A DNA stretch of 44,164 bases from Bacillus sp. AFS037270 (GTDB lineage Bacteria; Bacillota; Bacilli; Bacillales_B; DSM-18226). A program made the position numbers and the translations under genes. Location: NCBI RefSeq assembly GCF_002585305.1, contig NZ_NUNF01000010.1, positions 142,577 to 186,740 on the forward strand. Reading direction: 5' to 3'. The notes beneath the pieces were generated by a model. That model saw only the letters and a program-made list of their open reading frames with translations, was not told the origin of the DNA and made no database searches. Positions 28,748-37,120 of the stretch are shown here, piece after piece (position 1 is the stretch's first letter; every line of letters begins with the position of its first letter).

Positions 28748-28808
28748 ATTTGCAGGGATTTAATGAATGCTTGCCGAATACCTGTAGTACAAATGGAGTT
28801 GTGTTTGC

Positions 28809-30617
28809 ATGGCAGACCTTATTGCCGAAGAAAAGATTGACCAAATTCGTCAGGCTGTTGACATAGTCGAGGTAATAAGCGATTATGTTCAACTGAAAAA
28901 ACAGGGGCGAAATTACTTCGGATTATGTCCATTCCATGGAGAGAGCACCCCATCATTTTCAGTATCACCTGACAAACAAATCTTTCATTGTTTTGGTTGT
29001 GGAGCGGGGGGAAATGTATTTTCTTTTTTAATGGAGCTTGAAGGAATATCATTCCAAGAGGCAGCCATTAAACTAGCAGCGAAGGTAAATATTGATTTAG
29101 GAATAAACATACCTTCATCAAAGGGCGGAAAAAAACTTTCTAAAGAGCTTCAAGCGATGTTGGATGCCCATGAGCTTTTAAGGAAATTTTACCACCATCT
29201 CTTAGTAAATACAAAAGAAGGTCAGCATGCGCTTGAGTACTTACTGAACAGAGGGTTTACCCAAGAATCAATTGATAAGTTTCAAATTGGGTATTCATTA
29301 AATTCATGGGACTTCGTGTATAAGTTCTTGACTAAAAGGGATTTTTCACCTGAATGGATGGAGAAAGCCGGTTTAATTATCAAACGAGAGCGGGATGGAA
29401 CTTACTTCGATCGTTTTAGGGACCGGATTATGTTTCCTATTTTTGACCGTCACGGTAATACGATTGCTTTTTCTGGGAGATCACTTGGGCCTGATGAGCC
29501 AAAATATTTAAATAGTCCCGAAACAGCAATCTTTAATAAAAGTAAAATTTTATATAATTATCACTTGGCAAAACCAAGCATAAAAAAACTGCAATATGCT
29601 ATTTTATTTGAAGGATTTGCTGATGTAATTGCTGCAGACCGGGCTGGTGTAGAAAATGGTATAGCCACAATGGGAACGGCATTAACAGATGAGCATATTG
29701 CTCTGTTAAGACAAAATGTTCAAACGATTACCATTTGCTATGATTCCGATAAAGCGGGTATCGAGGCTGCTTACAGGGCAGGGAACCATCTTCAAGAAGC
29801 TGGCTTTCAAATTAAAGTTGCGATGATGACAGATGGTCTGGATCCTGATGAATATATTCAAAAGAATGGTACAGATAAGTTCCGCAACGAAGTCATTGGT
29901 GCAAGTTTAACCTGGATGGCCTTTAAATTTCTTTATTTCCGGCGAGGAAAAAATCTTCAGCTTGAAGGAGATCAGCTCGCATACATCGAACAGATAATCA
30001 AGGAGATAAGTAAACTCGATAAGGCTGTTGAAAGGGATCATTACTTAAGACAGCTGGCATCGGAATTTTCCCTTTCGTTAGAGGCTTTAAAGCAGCAGCA
30101 AAAGCAAATTTATTTTGCTGATAAGAGAAAATCAAATGGGTTGAAAGAACCAGCTCATAAGCCTTTGTTAGTTGTTAAGCCCGCAGAAGAACTGAAACCG
30201 AAATATGTTACAGCAGAGAGGCGGTTGATCGCCCATATGCTTAAAAATCGAGAAGTGGTATATAAAGTTCAGGAATTACTAGCAGGACAAACGTTTAATA
30301 CCGATGAACATCAGGCAATAATAACCTATCTGTTAGGATTTTTTGAAGATCACACAGAACCTGACACCAGCGCGTTTTTAACCTATATTCAAGATGACAA
30401 TCTTAGAAGAATGGTTGCAGACATTGAAATGATGTCCATCAATGATGAGTTAACAGATCAGGAATTAACTGATTATATCAAACAGGTGTTGAATTATCAA
30501 AAATTGTTAAAGATAAAAGAAAAAGAAGTGGAACTAAAAGAGGTTGAACGAGAAAAGGACTTTAGTAAGGCCGCAGTGATTGCTAATGAAATTAATCACT
30601 TGCGTAAATTGTTATAA
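28809..30617 (+). CDS. dnaG: DNA primase DnaG
   Basis: DnaG makes RNA primers for lagging-strand synthesis and initiation. The 602 residues show the CHC2 zinc finger with Cys40, His43, Cys61 and Cys64, the catalytic core with the TOPRIM motif EGFADVIAADRAG (near 270) and the metal-binding DSDKAG. A C-terminal helicase-binding domain follows. GGAG at 28795-28798 lies 10 bases before the ATG. First gene of the macromolecular synthesis operon with sigA. Confidence 0.98.
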   Translation: MADLIAEEKIDQIRQAVDIVEVISDYVQLKKQGRNYFGLCPFHGESTPSFSVSPDKQIFHCFGCGAGGNVFSFLMELEGISFQEAAIKLAAKVNIDLGINIPSSKGGKKLSKELQAMLDAHELLRKFYHHLLVNTKEGQHALEYLLNRGFTQESIDKFQIGYSLNSWDFVYKFLTKRDFSPEWMEKAGLIIKRERDGTYFDRFRDRIMFPIFDRHGNTIAFSGRSLGPDEPKYLNSPETAIFNKSKILYNYHLAKPSIKKLQYAILFEGFADVIAADRAGVENGIATMGTALTDEHIALLRQNVQTITICYDSDKAGIEAAYRAGNHLQEAGFQIKVAMMTDGLDPDEYIQKNGTDKFRNEVIGASLTWMAFKFLYFRRGKNLQLEGDQLAYIEQIIKEISKLDKAVERDHYLRQLASEFSLSLEALKQQQKQIYFADKRKSNGLKEPAHKPLLVVKPAEELKPKYVTAERRLIAHMLKNREVVYKVQELLAGQTFNTDEHQAIITYLLGFFEDHTEPDTSAFLTYIQDDNLRRMVADIEMMSINDELTDQELTDYIKQVLNYQKLLKIKEKEVELKEVEREKDFSKAAVIANEINHLRKLL

Positions 30618-30659
30618 ATTTCATTTTATTGTCTTTGATTTTTGGAAGGAGGGGGACAT

Positions 30660-31790
30660 ATGGCTGCTGAAAAATCAGCCCGTTCAAAAGAGGTTGAAAA
30701 TGAATTAACCCTTGAACAAGTAAAAGACCAGTTAACTGAACTGGGTAAAAAAATCGGTGTCCTTGCCTATGATGATATTGCTGAGAAAATGGCTAATTTT
30801 GATGTGGATTCCGAGCACATGGATGAATTTTATGAGTCCTTAACTGAGCAAGGAATTGAATTAGTAGGCGATAGTGATGAGGAAGATCCAGATATTAAAA
30901 AATTGGCAAAAGAAGATGATGAAGAATTCGATTTAAACGATCTTAGTGTTCCTCCTGGAGTTAAGATAAATGATCCTGTCCGGATGTATCTGAAAGAGAT
31001 TGGCCGTGTTGACTTACTATCTGCCGAAGAAGAAATCAAGCTTGCAAACCGAATTGAGGAAGGTGACGAAGAAGCAAAACGTCGTCTTGCCGAAGCCAAT
31101 TTACGGCTTGTGGTTAGTATCGCAAAACGGTATGTTGGCCGTGGCATGTTGTTTCTTGATTTGATCCAGGAAGGGAATATGGGTCTCATTAAAGCAGTTG
31201 AAAAATTTGATTATCGTAAAGGCTTTAAATTTAGTACCTATGCCACTTGGTGGATTCGTCAAGCCATAACACGTGCTATTGCTGACCAAGCAAGAACAAT
31301 ACGGATTCCCGTTCATATGGTTGAAACCATTAATAAACTAATTCGAGTTCAGCGTCAACTCTTGCAAGATCTTGGCCGCGAACCAACACCGGAAGAAATC
31401 GGTGAAGATATGGATTTAACTCCTGATAAGGTACGAGAAATCCTAAAAATCGCTCAAGAACCAGTATCACTTGAGACTCCAATTGGTGAAGAAGATGATT
31501 CACACTTAGGTGATTTTATTGAAGACCAGGACGCAACATCACCTTCAGAACATGCTGCCTATGAATTATTAAAAGAGCAATTAGAAGATGTTCTCGATAC
31601 TCTAACTGACCGAGAAGAAAATGTTCTTAGATTGCGCTTTGGATTGGATGATGGCCGGACCCGTACCCTTGAAGAGGTAGGAAAGGTATTCGGTGTTACT
31701 CGTGAACGTATCCGTCAAATTGAAGCAAAGGCCTTGCGGAAATTGCGTCATCCAAGCCGCAGCAAACGTTTAAAAGATTTCTTAGAATAA
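30660..31790 (+). CDS. sigA: RNA polymerase primary sigma factor SigA (RpoD)
   Basis: The housekeeping sigma factor. The 376 residues include region 1.1 (about 20-75), region 1.2 ([11 protein letters not shown]), regions 2.1-2.4 with the -10-binding helix [17 protein letters not shown], region 3, and region 4.2 with the [22 protein letters not shown]. The frame is open from 30642 (TTG), but AAGGAGGGGG at 30646-30655 sets the ATG at 30660. It lies 42 bases after dnaG and ends at a strong terminator. Confidence 0.99.
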   Translation: MAAEKSARSKEVENELTLEQVKDQLTELGKKIGVLAYDDIAEKMANFDVDSEHMDEFYESLTEQGIELVGDSDEEDPDIKKLAKEDDEEFDLNDLSVPPGVKINDPVRMYLKEIGRVDLLSAEEEIKLANRIEEGDEEAKRRLAEANLRLVVSIAKRYVGRGMLFLDLIQEGNMGLIKAVEKFDYRKGFKFSTYATWWIRQAITRAIADQARTIRIPVHMVETINKLIRVQRQLLQDLGREPTPEEIGEDMDLTPDKVREILKIAQEPVSLETPIGEEDDSHLGDFIEDQDATSPSEHAAYELLKEQLEDVLDTLTDREENVLRLRFGLDDGRTRTLEEVGKVFGVTRERIRQIEAKALRKLRHPSRSKRLKDFLE

Positions 31791-31807
31791 CGGAATGTAT
31801 TGCTAAT

Positions 31808-31845
31808 AATAGTCTGCTTCTTTATTGAAGTAGACTATTTTTTTT
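31808..31845 (+). terminator. Terminator of dnaG-sigA
   Basis: AATAGTCT-GC-TTC (31808-31820) pairs with GAA-GT-AGACTATT (31827-31839), with G-T and C-G pairs inside, and a long T run follows. Confidence 0.9.
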
Positions 31846-31871
31846 GTTCCAAACATAATAGGAGCTAACTA

Positions 31872-31904
31872 ATGAAAGCACTTTCTGTATTGTTATTTTA
31901 CTGA
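31872..31904 (+). CDS. Possible 10-codon open frame with a good ribosome site
   Basis: TAGGAG stands 7 bases before an ATG that opens MKALSVLLFY and then stops (TGA). The same frame continues past the stop without further stops to about 31946. It could be a leader peptide, the stump of a decayed gene, or chance. There is no attenuator downstream and no homology that I recognise. Confidence 0.2.
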   Translation: MKALSVLLFY

Positions 31905-32135
31905 ATTATCTCTCATTTTGCAAATAGGCATTTGGGCTTTTAGTAGCTTCTTCAGTCATTTTACTTTCTTGCAAAAAGAAAAATGTTCATATTGTGTTTT
32001 CAAACAGCAGTAAATTGGTAATTCTCTTCCCATCCATCCACGATAAAGAAAATCACTTATTTATATTTCGATAATATAATATATTTTAAAATTTAAAAAT
32101 GTTATGAATTATTTACATTTCCTTATATAATAAAA

Positions 32136-32151
32136 AAGAAAGCGTATACAA
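32136..32151 (+). promoter_or_regulatory. cre-like site (CcpA) before the acyl-CoA dehydrogenase gene
   Basis: AAGAAAGCGTATACAA fits the catabolite-responsive element consensus WTGNAARCGNWWWCAW at 15 of 16 positions; the second base is A where T is expected. It lies downstream of the likely -10 (32126-32131) and before the ribosome site, where CcpA would block initiation or elongation on glucose. Confidence 0.5.
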
Positions 32152-32172
32152 TGGTGGTTTGGGGGGATGGGA

Positions 32173-33312
32173 ATGAATTTTGACTTAACATCTGAACAAC
32201 AAATGATTAAACAAATGATCCGGCAATTTGTAGATGAAGAAGTGGCACCAGGAGCCATAGAGCGCGATCGAACAAAGCGATTTCCTGTAGAGATATTTAA
32301 AAAGCTAAGTGATTTGGGGATGATGGGTCTACCTTTTCCAGAAAAATATGGCGGCAGCGGAGCGGATACAATCAGCTTTGCGATCGTCGTTGAAGAGTTA
32401 AGCAGGGGATGCGGCTCGACGGGGATAACCTACTCTGCTCATATTTCTCTAGGCGGTGCACCGCTCAATTTGTTTGGAACTGAGGAGCAAAAGCTTAAAT
32501 ATTTAACCCCGATTTGTACAGGAGAATCATTGGGGGCATTTGGTCTAACAGAACCTAATGCCGGCTCAGACGCAGGGGGAACAAGGACATCGGCCAAAGA
32601 AGCAAATGGCGAATTTATTATAAATGGAAATAAGTGCTTTATTACCAATGCCAGTTATGCGCACCATTTAGCTTTAACAGCTGTAACTGGCGGGAAGAAT
32701 GGACAAAAGGAGATTAGTGCCATTATAGTTCCTACAAACTCTGAGGGGTTTACCATCATTGATAATTATGAAAAGATGGGTTTGAATGCCTCTAATACAA
32801 CAGAGCTGGTGCTAGAAAATGTAAAAGTACCTGTTGATCACCTTCTGGGGAAGCGTGGAGAGGGCTTTAGGCAATTTTTAATCACGTTGGATGGTGGACG
32901 TATCGGGATTGGTGCAATGGCTGTAGGTATCGCTCAAGGTGCCTATGAGAGAGCATTAGCCTATGCGAAGGAAAGAAAACAATTTGGCAAATCCATTTCC
33001 TCCTTTCAGGCTGTTCAATTTAAGCTTGCCGATATGGCAATGAAAATTGAACTAGCACGAAATCTGGTCTATAAGGCCGCTTGGTTAAAAGACCAAGGGA
33101 GGCCGTTTTCCAAGGAAGCTGCCATGTGTAAGTTATACGCATCCGAAATGTGTATGGAAGTCACAGACCAAGCCGTTCAAATCCATGGTGGTTACGGTTA
33201 TATGAAGGAGTATCAGGTAGAAAGAATGATGCGTGACGCAAAGCTCCTAGAGATCGGTGAGGGGACATCGGAAGTACAAAGAATCGTTATATCCCGCCTT
33301 ATCGGCTGCTAA
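32173..33312 (+). CDS. Acyl-CoA dehydrogenase
   Basis: An FAD-dependent enzyme that makes trans-2-enoyl-CoA in fatty-acid or branched-chain amino-acid breakdown. It has 379 residues: helical N-domain, FGLTEPNAGSDAGGT (FAD/substrate loop, near 125), a beta domain, and a C-domain with RKQFGKSI and QIHGGYGYMKEY. IGEGTSEVQR near the end holds the expected catalytic Glu. Short- or medium-chain type; substrate not deducible. An ATG at 32167 lies inside the G-rich ribosome site; the ATG at 32173 is properly spaced. It is absent from this place in B. subtilis and may be repressed by glucose through the cre-like site. Confidence 0.93.
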   Translation: MNFDLTSEQQMIKQMIRQFVDEEVAPGAIERDRTKRFPVEIFKKLSDLGMMGLPFPEKYGGSGADTISFAIVVEELSRGCGSTGITYSAHISLGGAPLNLFGTEEQKLKYLTPICTGESLGAFGLTEPNAGSDAGGTRTSAKEANGEFIINGNKCFITNASYAHHLALTAVTGGKNGQKEISAIIVPTNSEGFTIIDNYEKMGLNASNTTELVLENVKVPVDHLLGKRGEGFRQFLITLDGGRIGIGAMAVGIAQGAYERALAYAKERKQFGKSISSFQAVQFKLADMAMKIELARNLVYKAAWLKDQGRPFSKEAAMCKLYASEMCMEVTDQAVQIHGGYGYMKEYQVERMMRDAKLLEIGEGTSEVQRIVISRLIGC

Positions 33313-33327
33313 TAAATGAATAGAAAG

Positions 33328-33373
33328 AAGAGAGACTGAAGAAATAATTTATTATTTTCTCTGTCTCTTTTTT
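33328..33373 (+). terminator. Terminator of the acyl-CoA dehydrogenase gene
   Basis: AAGAGAGAC (33328-33336) pairs with GTCTCTTTT, and an inner GAAGAAATAA/TTATTATTTTC stem supports it. A T run ends the structure. Confidence 0.75.
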
Positions 33374-33502
33374 CATTATTATGAAGATTATAGTGATAAA
33401 ATAAGTTTAGGGCTTTTCCTTCTGTTATTTTTCAAGTAAAATAGTAATTGTTTGTAAACTATTTATTTTTAACAAGCGTTCGTACATAAGGGAGGTAAGA
33501 TC

Positions 33503-33865
33503 ATGAAACGGAATCCGGTAATTCCTTACATTCTTGTCATGGTTTTTGGGATTGTATTAGTGTTTATCCTTTCTTTTAAAGGACTAGGAGACATGAAAGA
33601 AATGGCAAAGGATAAAGGGAAAGGCGGCGAGACAACAGAGGTTGCAGCTTCAAAGCCAGAAGATATTTATAAGCAAACCTGTATTGCTTGCCACGGGGAT
33701 CAGTATCAAGGGGTAGTAGGTCCTACATTAAAAGGTGTTGGCAGTAAGTATTCTAAAGCAGAGATTGTTAACATTATTACAAAAGGTAAAGGTAACATGC
33801 CGTCAGGTCTTGTTCCTCAAGAACAAGCTGAAGCAATGGCAGAATGGGTATCTAAAATTAAATAA
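33503..33865 (+). CDS. cccA: Cytochrome c-550 (CccA)
   Basis: A small membrane-anchored c-type cytochrome facing the outside, carrying electrons in the respiratory chain. The 120 residues equal B. subtilis CccA in length. There is one N-terminal membrane anchor (about 7-25), a Lys/Gly-rich linker, then the heme domain with Cys60-x-x-Cys63-His64 (CIACH) and the sixth ligand Met99 in GNMPSG. AAGGGAGG precedes the ATG. Own terminator; monocistronic. Confidence 0.97.
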   Translation: MKRNPVIPYILVMVFGIVLVFILSFKGLGDMKEMAKDKGKGGETTEVAASKPEDIYKQTCIACHGDQYQGVVGPTLKGVGSKYSKAEIVNIITKGKGNMPSGLVPQEQAEAMAEWVSKIK

Positions 33866-33871
33866 TAAAAG

Positions 33872-33902
33872 AAGTCCTTTGCATAAGTGAAGGACTTTTT
33901 TT
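33872..33902 (+). terminator. Terminator of cccA
   Basis: AAGTCCTT (33872-33879) pairs with AAGGACTT (33890-33897), and a T run follows. Confidence 0.85.
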
Positions 33903-33912
33903 ATACTAAAAC

Positions 33913-33992
33913 GAAGAGCGGAAGCGCCTTGAAGAGGGAAAAAAGTAGTTCATTTTTTCCTAGGGGCTGCAGCTGGACAATTCTCTAAGTTC
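33913..33992 (+). repeat. Intergenic hairpin repeat, short form (copy 5)
   Basis: Starts GAAGAGCGGAAGCGCCTTGA and ends GCTGGACAATTCTCTAAGTT. The centre GGAAAAAA (33937-33944), GTAGTTCA, TTTTTTCC (33953-33960) is a perfect hairpin, and it is the reverse complement of the centre of copy 6. The outer arms no longer pair well. Lies between the cccA terminator and trmK. Confidence 0.8.
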
Positions 33993-34033
33993 AATGAATA
34001 GATAATATAAATTTTAGTAAAAGTGGTGGAATT

Positions 34034-34741
34034 TTGAATACAGATAAGTTATCAGTTCGATTAACGACAGTCGCAAAGTATGTAATAGATGGGGCACGGA
34101 TGGCGGATATTGGGTCCGATCATGCGTATTTACCATGTTACTTAGCTAAAAATTTAAAAATTTCGTTTGCTATCGCTGGGGAAGTTGCTCAAGGGCCATT
34201 TCAATCTACTGAGAAAAACGTCTTGGCAGAAGGACTAGTAGATACAATTGCCGTTCGTATGGGGGATGGGCTTGAGGTTATTGAGCCTGGTGAGGTTGAT
34301 TGTATTACCATTGCTGGGATGGGTGGGGCACTTATCTCCAGTATCTTGGACAATGGGAAAGACAAGCTAGATTCAGTGCAGCGCCTCATATTACAGCCTA
34401 ATATTAGCGCAATTTCGATTCGAACATGGCTTTTAGCAAACAACTGGGAATTAATTGCAGAAGAAATTATTGAGGAAGACTCGAAGATCTACGAGATCCT
34501 AGTAGCGGAAAGGGGAGACCCTCTTAAGCCGTACCAGATAAAGAGAGATGAGGGGCTTTTGTTAGGGCCGTTCCTACTAAAACAAAAGAATGAGATTTTT
34601 AAAAAGAAGTGGACAGCCGAAATGAATAACTGGCAGCGGATTTCAAAAGCATTGGAAGGAGCTTCGGAAACGGTCGAAACAATCGAAAAAAGACAAGAGT
34701 TGACCGATAAAATAAAACTTGTAGAGGGGGTCCTTAAATAA
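34034..34741 (+). CDS. trmK: tRNA (adenine(22)-N(1))-methyltransferase TrmK
   Basis: TrmK makes m1A22 in the D-arm of tRNAs, using S-adenosylmethionine. The 235 residues show a Rossmann fold with ARMADIGSDHAYLPCYLA as the cofactor motif (near 22-39) and ITIAGMGGALI (near 92-102), then a C-terminal coiled-coil region. TTG start after GTGGTGG. Its TAA shares one base with the ATG of the next gene, so the two are coupled, as in B. subtilis yqfN-yqfO. Confidence 0.95.
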   Translation: MNTDKLSVRLTTVAKYVIDGARMADIGSDHAYLPCYLAKNLKISFAIAGEVAQGPFQSTEKNVLAEGLVDTIAVRMGDGLEVIEPGEVDCITIAGMGGALISSILDNGKDKLDSVQRLILQPNISAISIRTWLLANNWELIAEEIIEEDSKIYEILVAERGDPLKPYQIKRDEGLLLGPFLLKQKNEIFKKKWTAEMNNWQRISKALEGASETVETIEKRQELTDKIKLVEGVLK

Positions 34742-35856
34742 TGAAAAATCCGAATGGTCATGAAATCATCCAACTTTTTGAGCAATTTTCTCCAAAAGGA
34801 TTGGCAATGGAAGGCGATAAAATCGGCTTACAAATTGGGCGATTAAATAAAAAGGTTGAACGGGTAATGATTGCACTTGATGTTCTCGAGCAGGTTATTG
34901 ACGAAGCAATTGAAAAAGATGTTCAGCTTATAATCGCACATCATCCTATCATCTATCGTCCACTTAAAAACCTGTTGACAGATACAACCCAGGGCAAAAT
35001 GATCGAAAAGTTATTAAAACATGATATAGCTGTTTATGCAGCCCATACAAACTTGGATGTAGCTAAAGGCGGGGTTAATGACCTTTTGGCAGAAGCTTTA
35101 GAGCTTGAGGATGCAGAGGTCTTGGTTCCTACGGTTAATACAAAGCTTAAGAAATTAGTGGTCTTTGTTCCTTCTAGTCATGAAGAGGAAATTAGACAAG
35201 TGCTGGGAAATGCAGGGGCAGGTTTTATCGGAAACTACAGCCATTGTTCTTTTTCAGCAAATGGAACAGGGAGATTTTTACCAGGTGAACATACAGATCC
35301 CTTTCTGGGCAAACCAGGTCAGTTAGAAGAAGTGGATGAAGTGAGACTAGAAACGATTGTGCCTGAACCAATTTTAAAGAAAACGATCACCGCCATGATC
35401 AAGGCACATCCTTATGAAGAAGTAGCTTATGATGTATACCCAGTAGAGAATAGAGGGGAAGCACTCGGTCTCGGCAGAATCGGAAAAGTGAAAGAAATGA
35501 CATTAGCTGAATTTGCCGAAAAGGTAAAATCGTCCTTAGGCGTTTCGACTGTACGGGTGGTTGGCGATTTATCAGCCAATGTAAAAAAAGTTGCCGTATT
35601 AGGCGGTGATGGCAATAAATATTTTATGAGTGCCAAGTATAAAGGGGCAGATGTGTATGTTACAGGGGATATCTATTATCATACCGCACATGATGCGATG
35701 ATGCAGGGCTTAAATATGATTGACCCGGGACATAATGTTGAAAAAGTGATGAAAAAAGGGCTGACCAAAGTACTCCAAAAGATGTGCCAAGAGTCTGGTT
35801 ACAACGTTGACATTTTCCCTTCAGAAGAAAATACAGATCCCTTTCAGTTTGTTTAA
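34741..35856 (+). CDS. yqfO: Nif3-like dinuclear metal center protein YqfO
   Basis: A member of the NIF3/DUF34 family, which forms toroidal hexamers with a two-metal site. The biochemical function is unsettled; GTP cyclohydrolase annotations for the family are doubtful. The 371 residues have the metal motif IIAHHPIIY near 63-71 and another near AAHTNLD (98-104). A middle insert of about 100 residues (PII-like, with KAHPYEEVAYDVYP) follows, and a C-terminal GDIYYHTAHDA motif completes the site. Coupled to trmK. Confidence 0.93.
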   Translation: MKNPNGHEIIQLFEQFSPKGLAMEGDKIGLQIGRLNKKVERVMIALDVLEQVIDEAIEKDVQLIIAHHPIIYRPLKNLLTDTTQGKMIEKLLKHDIAVYAAHTNLDVAKGGVNDLLAEALELEDAEVLVPTVNTKLKKLVVFVPSSHEEEIRQVLGNAGAGFIGNYSHCSFSANGTGRFLPGEHTDPFLGKPGQLEEVDEVRLETIVPEPILKKTITAMIKAHPYEEVAYDVYPVENRGEALGLGRIGKVKEMTLAEFAEKVKSSLGVSTVRVVGDLSANVKKVAVLGGDGNKYFMSAKYKGADVYVTGDIYYHTAHDAMMQGLNMIDPGHNVEKVMKKGLTKVLQKMCQESGYNVDIFPSEENTDPFQFV

Positions 35857-35863
35857 TCACACA

Positions 35864-35900
35864 TTAAAAGAACCGGTCTTATGGGACACGGTTCTTTTAA
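35864..35900 (+). terminator. Terminator of trmK-yqfO
   Basis: TTAAAAGAACC (35864-35874) pairs perfectly with GGTTCTTTTAA (35890-35900). The T run is inside the stem only, so it may be weak. The strong repeat hairpin just after may help. Confidence 0.6.
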
Positions 35901-35904
35901 GTTG

Positions 35905-35980
35905 AAAATTGTCCAGCTCCAGCGCCTTGATCAGGAAAAAATGAACTACTTTTTTCCCTGTTCAAGGCGCTGGAGCTTTT
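35905..35980 (-). repeat. Intergenic hairpin repeat, short form, near-perfect (copy 6)
   Basis: AGCTCCAGCGCCTTGA (35915-35930) is an exact inverted repeat of TCAAGGCGCTGGAGCT (35962-35977), and the inner GGAAAAAA/TTTTTTCC adds a second stem. It is followed by TTTT on the plus strand, and it ends 5 bases from the ispH stop on the minus strand. It may therefore act as terminator for both converging genes. Flank AAAATTGTCCAGC matches the right end of copies 1 and 5. Confidence 0.85.
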
Positions 35981-35984
35981 CTTA

Positions 35985-36932
35985 TTATTTTTCTGTACTT
36001 TTTACTCGAGGTAATATTTTGCTTAATTGAACTTGTTTACGGCGTTCCCAGGTTGCTTCATTAGTTGGATCAAATTGCTCAAGGAAAGAGATGACCTCTT
36101 TGGTAATTGGTGTTGGTGTTGAGGCACCGGATGTGACCGCCACTGTCTTAGCGCCCTTTATCCAATCAAGTTCTAATTCGGTTATATCGGCAATACGATA
36201 TGCTTTTGTTCCAGCAATTTCCTCTGAAACCTGGGCCAGTCGATTCGAGTTATTACTTTTTGGGTCTCCAACCACGATTGTAACGTCTGCTTCTGTTGCT
36301 TGACCGGCTACCGCTTCCTGCCTGATTTGTGTAGCATGGCAAATTTCGTTATAGACTGCAACATGCGGATATTTTTCCTTTACTTTTTTCATCGTATCCG
36401 CAACATCCCACTGACTCATAGTTGTTTGGTTCGTCACAATCAGTTTGTCACTTTGAACGGTTAATGCTTCAACATCGTTAGGAGTTTCGACTAAATGAAC
36501 CATACCTGGAGCAACCCCGACAGCACCTTCAGGCTCTGGATGCCCCTTTTTACCGATATAAATAACTTGATACCCTTGTTTGGTTTTCTCCTCAATCAAA
36601 TCATGTGTTTTTGTTACATCAGGACATGTTGCATCAATTGTTACTAAGCCTTTCTTCTTCGCAAGCTCACGTACCTCTGGTGAAATGCCGTGGGCGGTAA
36701 AAATAACCGTTCCAGATTCCACTTTATCAAGAATATCAATACGATTTTTTCCATCAAGAGTAATGATTCCTTCTTCTGCAAAGGCATCTGTGACATGTTT
36801 ATTATGAACAATCATCCCTAAAATGTAGATAGGACGAGGTAATGATTTATCTAAAGCGGCATTTCTCGCAATGACCATGGCATCGACAACTCCATAGCAA
36901 TAACCGCGTGGTGATATTTTAATGATTTGCAT
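35985..36932 (-). CDS. ispH: 4-hydroxy-3-methylbut-2-enyl diphosphate reductase IspH
   Basis: The last enzyme of the MEP isoprenoid pathway, a 4Fe-4S protein that makes IPP and DMAPP. The 315 residues carry the three conserved cluster cysteines Cys12, Cys103 ([10 protein letters not shown]) and Cys198 (NEICHAT). The [10 protein letters not shown] motif is near 266-275. AGGAGG lies 9 bases before the ATG. Own promoter upstream on the minus strand; B. subtilis yqfP at the same place. Confidence 0.97.
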   Translation of the reverse strand: MQIIKISPRGYCYGVVDAMVIARNAALDKSLPRPIYILGMIVHNKHVTDAFAEEGIITLDGKNRIDILDKVESGTVIFTAHGISPEVRELAKKKGLVTIDATCPDVTKTHDLIEEKTKQGYQVIYIGKKGHPEPEGAVGVAPGMVHLVETPNDVEALTVQSDKLIVTNQTTMSQWDVADTMKKVKEKYPHVAVYNEICHATQIRQEAVAGQATEADVTIVVGDPKSNNSNRLAQVSEEIAGTKAYRIADITELELDWIKGAKTVAVTSGASTPTPITKEVISFLEQFDPTNEATWERRKQVQLSKILPRVKSTEK

Positions 36933-37024
36933 ATATAAAGTCCTCCTAAATGAACTTTTCGTTTAGTTAATTACCAAAAGATGTTTTCACTGGCTTTTAG
37001 GCTTTTCTGCTAGTCTATGTATTT

Positions 37025-37053
37025 ATTATATAAAACTAATAGATATAATACAA
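37025..37053 (-). promoter_or_regulatory. Sigma-A promoter of ispH
   Basis: On the minus strand TTGTAT (37048-37053), 17 bases, perfect TATAAT (37025-37030). Transcription would start near 37018, about 85 bases before the start codon. Confidence 0.65.
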
Positions 37054-37082
37054 AGATACATTTTTCCTGTGAAAATTATCTG

Positions 37083-37113
37083 AAAAATAAAAGAATGCTG
37101 GGTTTCAGCATTC
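37083..37113 (-). terminator. Terminator of vrrA (yqfQ)
   Basis: GAATGCTG (37093-37100) and CAGCATTC (37106-37113) form the stem; on the minus strand it is followed by TTTTATTTT. Confidence 0.8.
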
Positions 37114-37120
37114 AGAAATT

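Larger units (their letters stand above)
28295..28808 (+). other. Long non-coding leader region before dnaG
   Basis: About 510 A+T-rich bases without a credible gene; the B. subtilis neighbour yqxD is absent and no remnant is recognised. It holds a possible sigma-A -10 (TATAAT, 28344-28349, with a poor -35), a consensus sigma-H promoter and several Spo0A-box motifs (listed separately). A purine-rich AGAGGAG near 28661 has no start codon at a suitable distance. Confidence 0.7.
31846..32172 (+). other. Non-coding stretch between sigA and the acyl-CoA dehydrogenase gene
   Basis: Apart from a 10-codon open frame and a cre-like site (listed separately) I see no gene. The part from 32040 to 32135 is very A+T-rich and holds two TATAAT boxes (32075-32080, 32126-32131), either of which could be a -10. 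No good -35 accompanies them. Confidence 0.6.

Noticed and set aside
28267..28808. Remnant of yqxD or an antisense gene (antE) before dnaG
   Set aside because: All six frames are short and no YqxD motif is visible.
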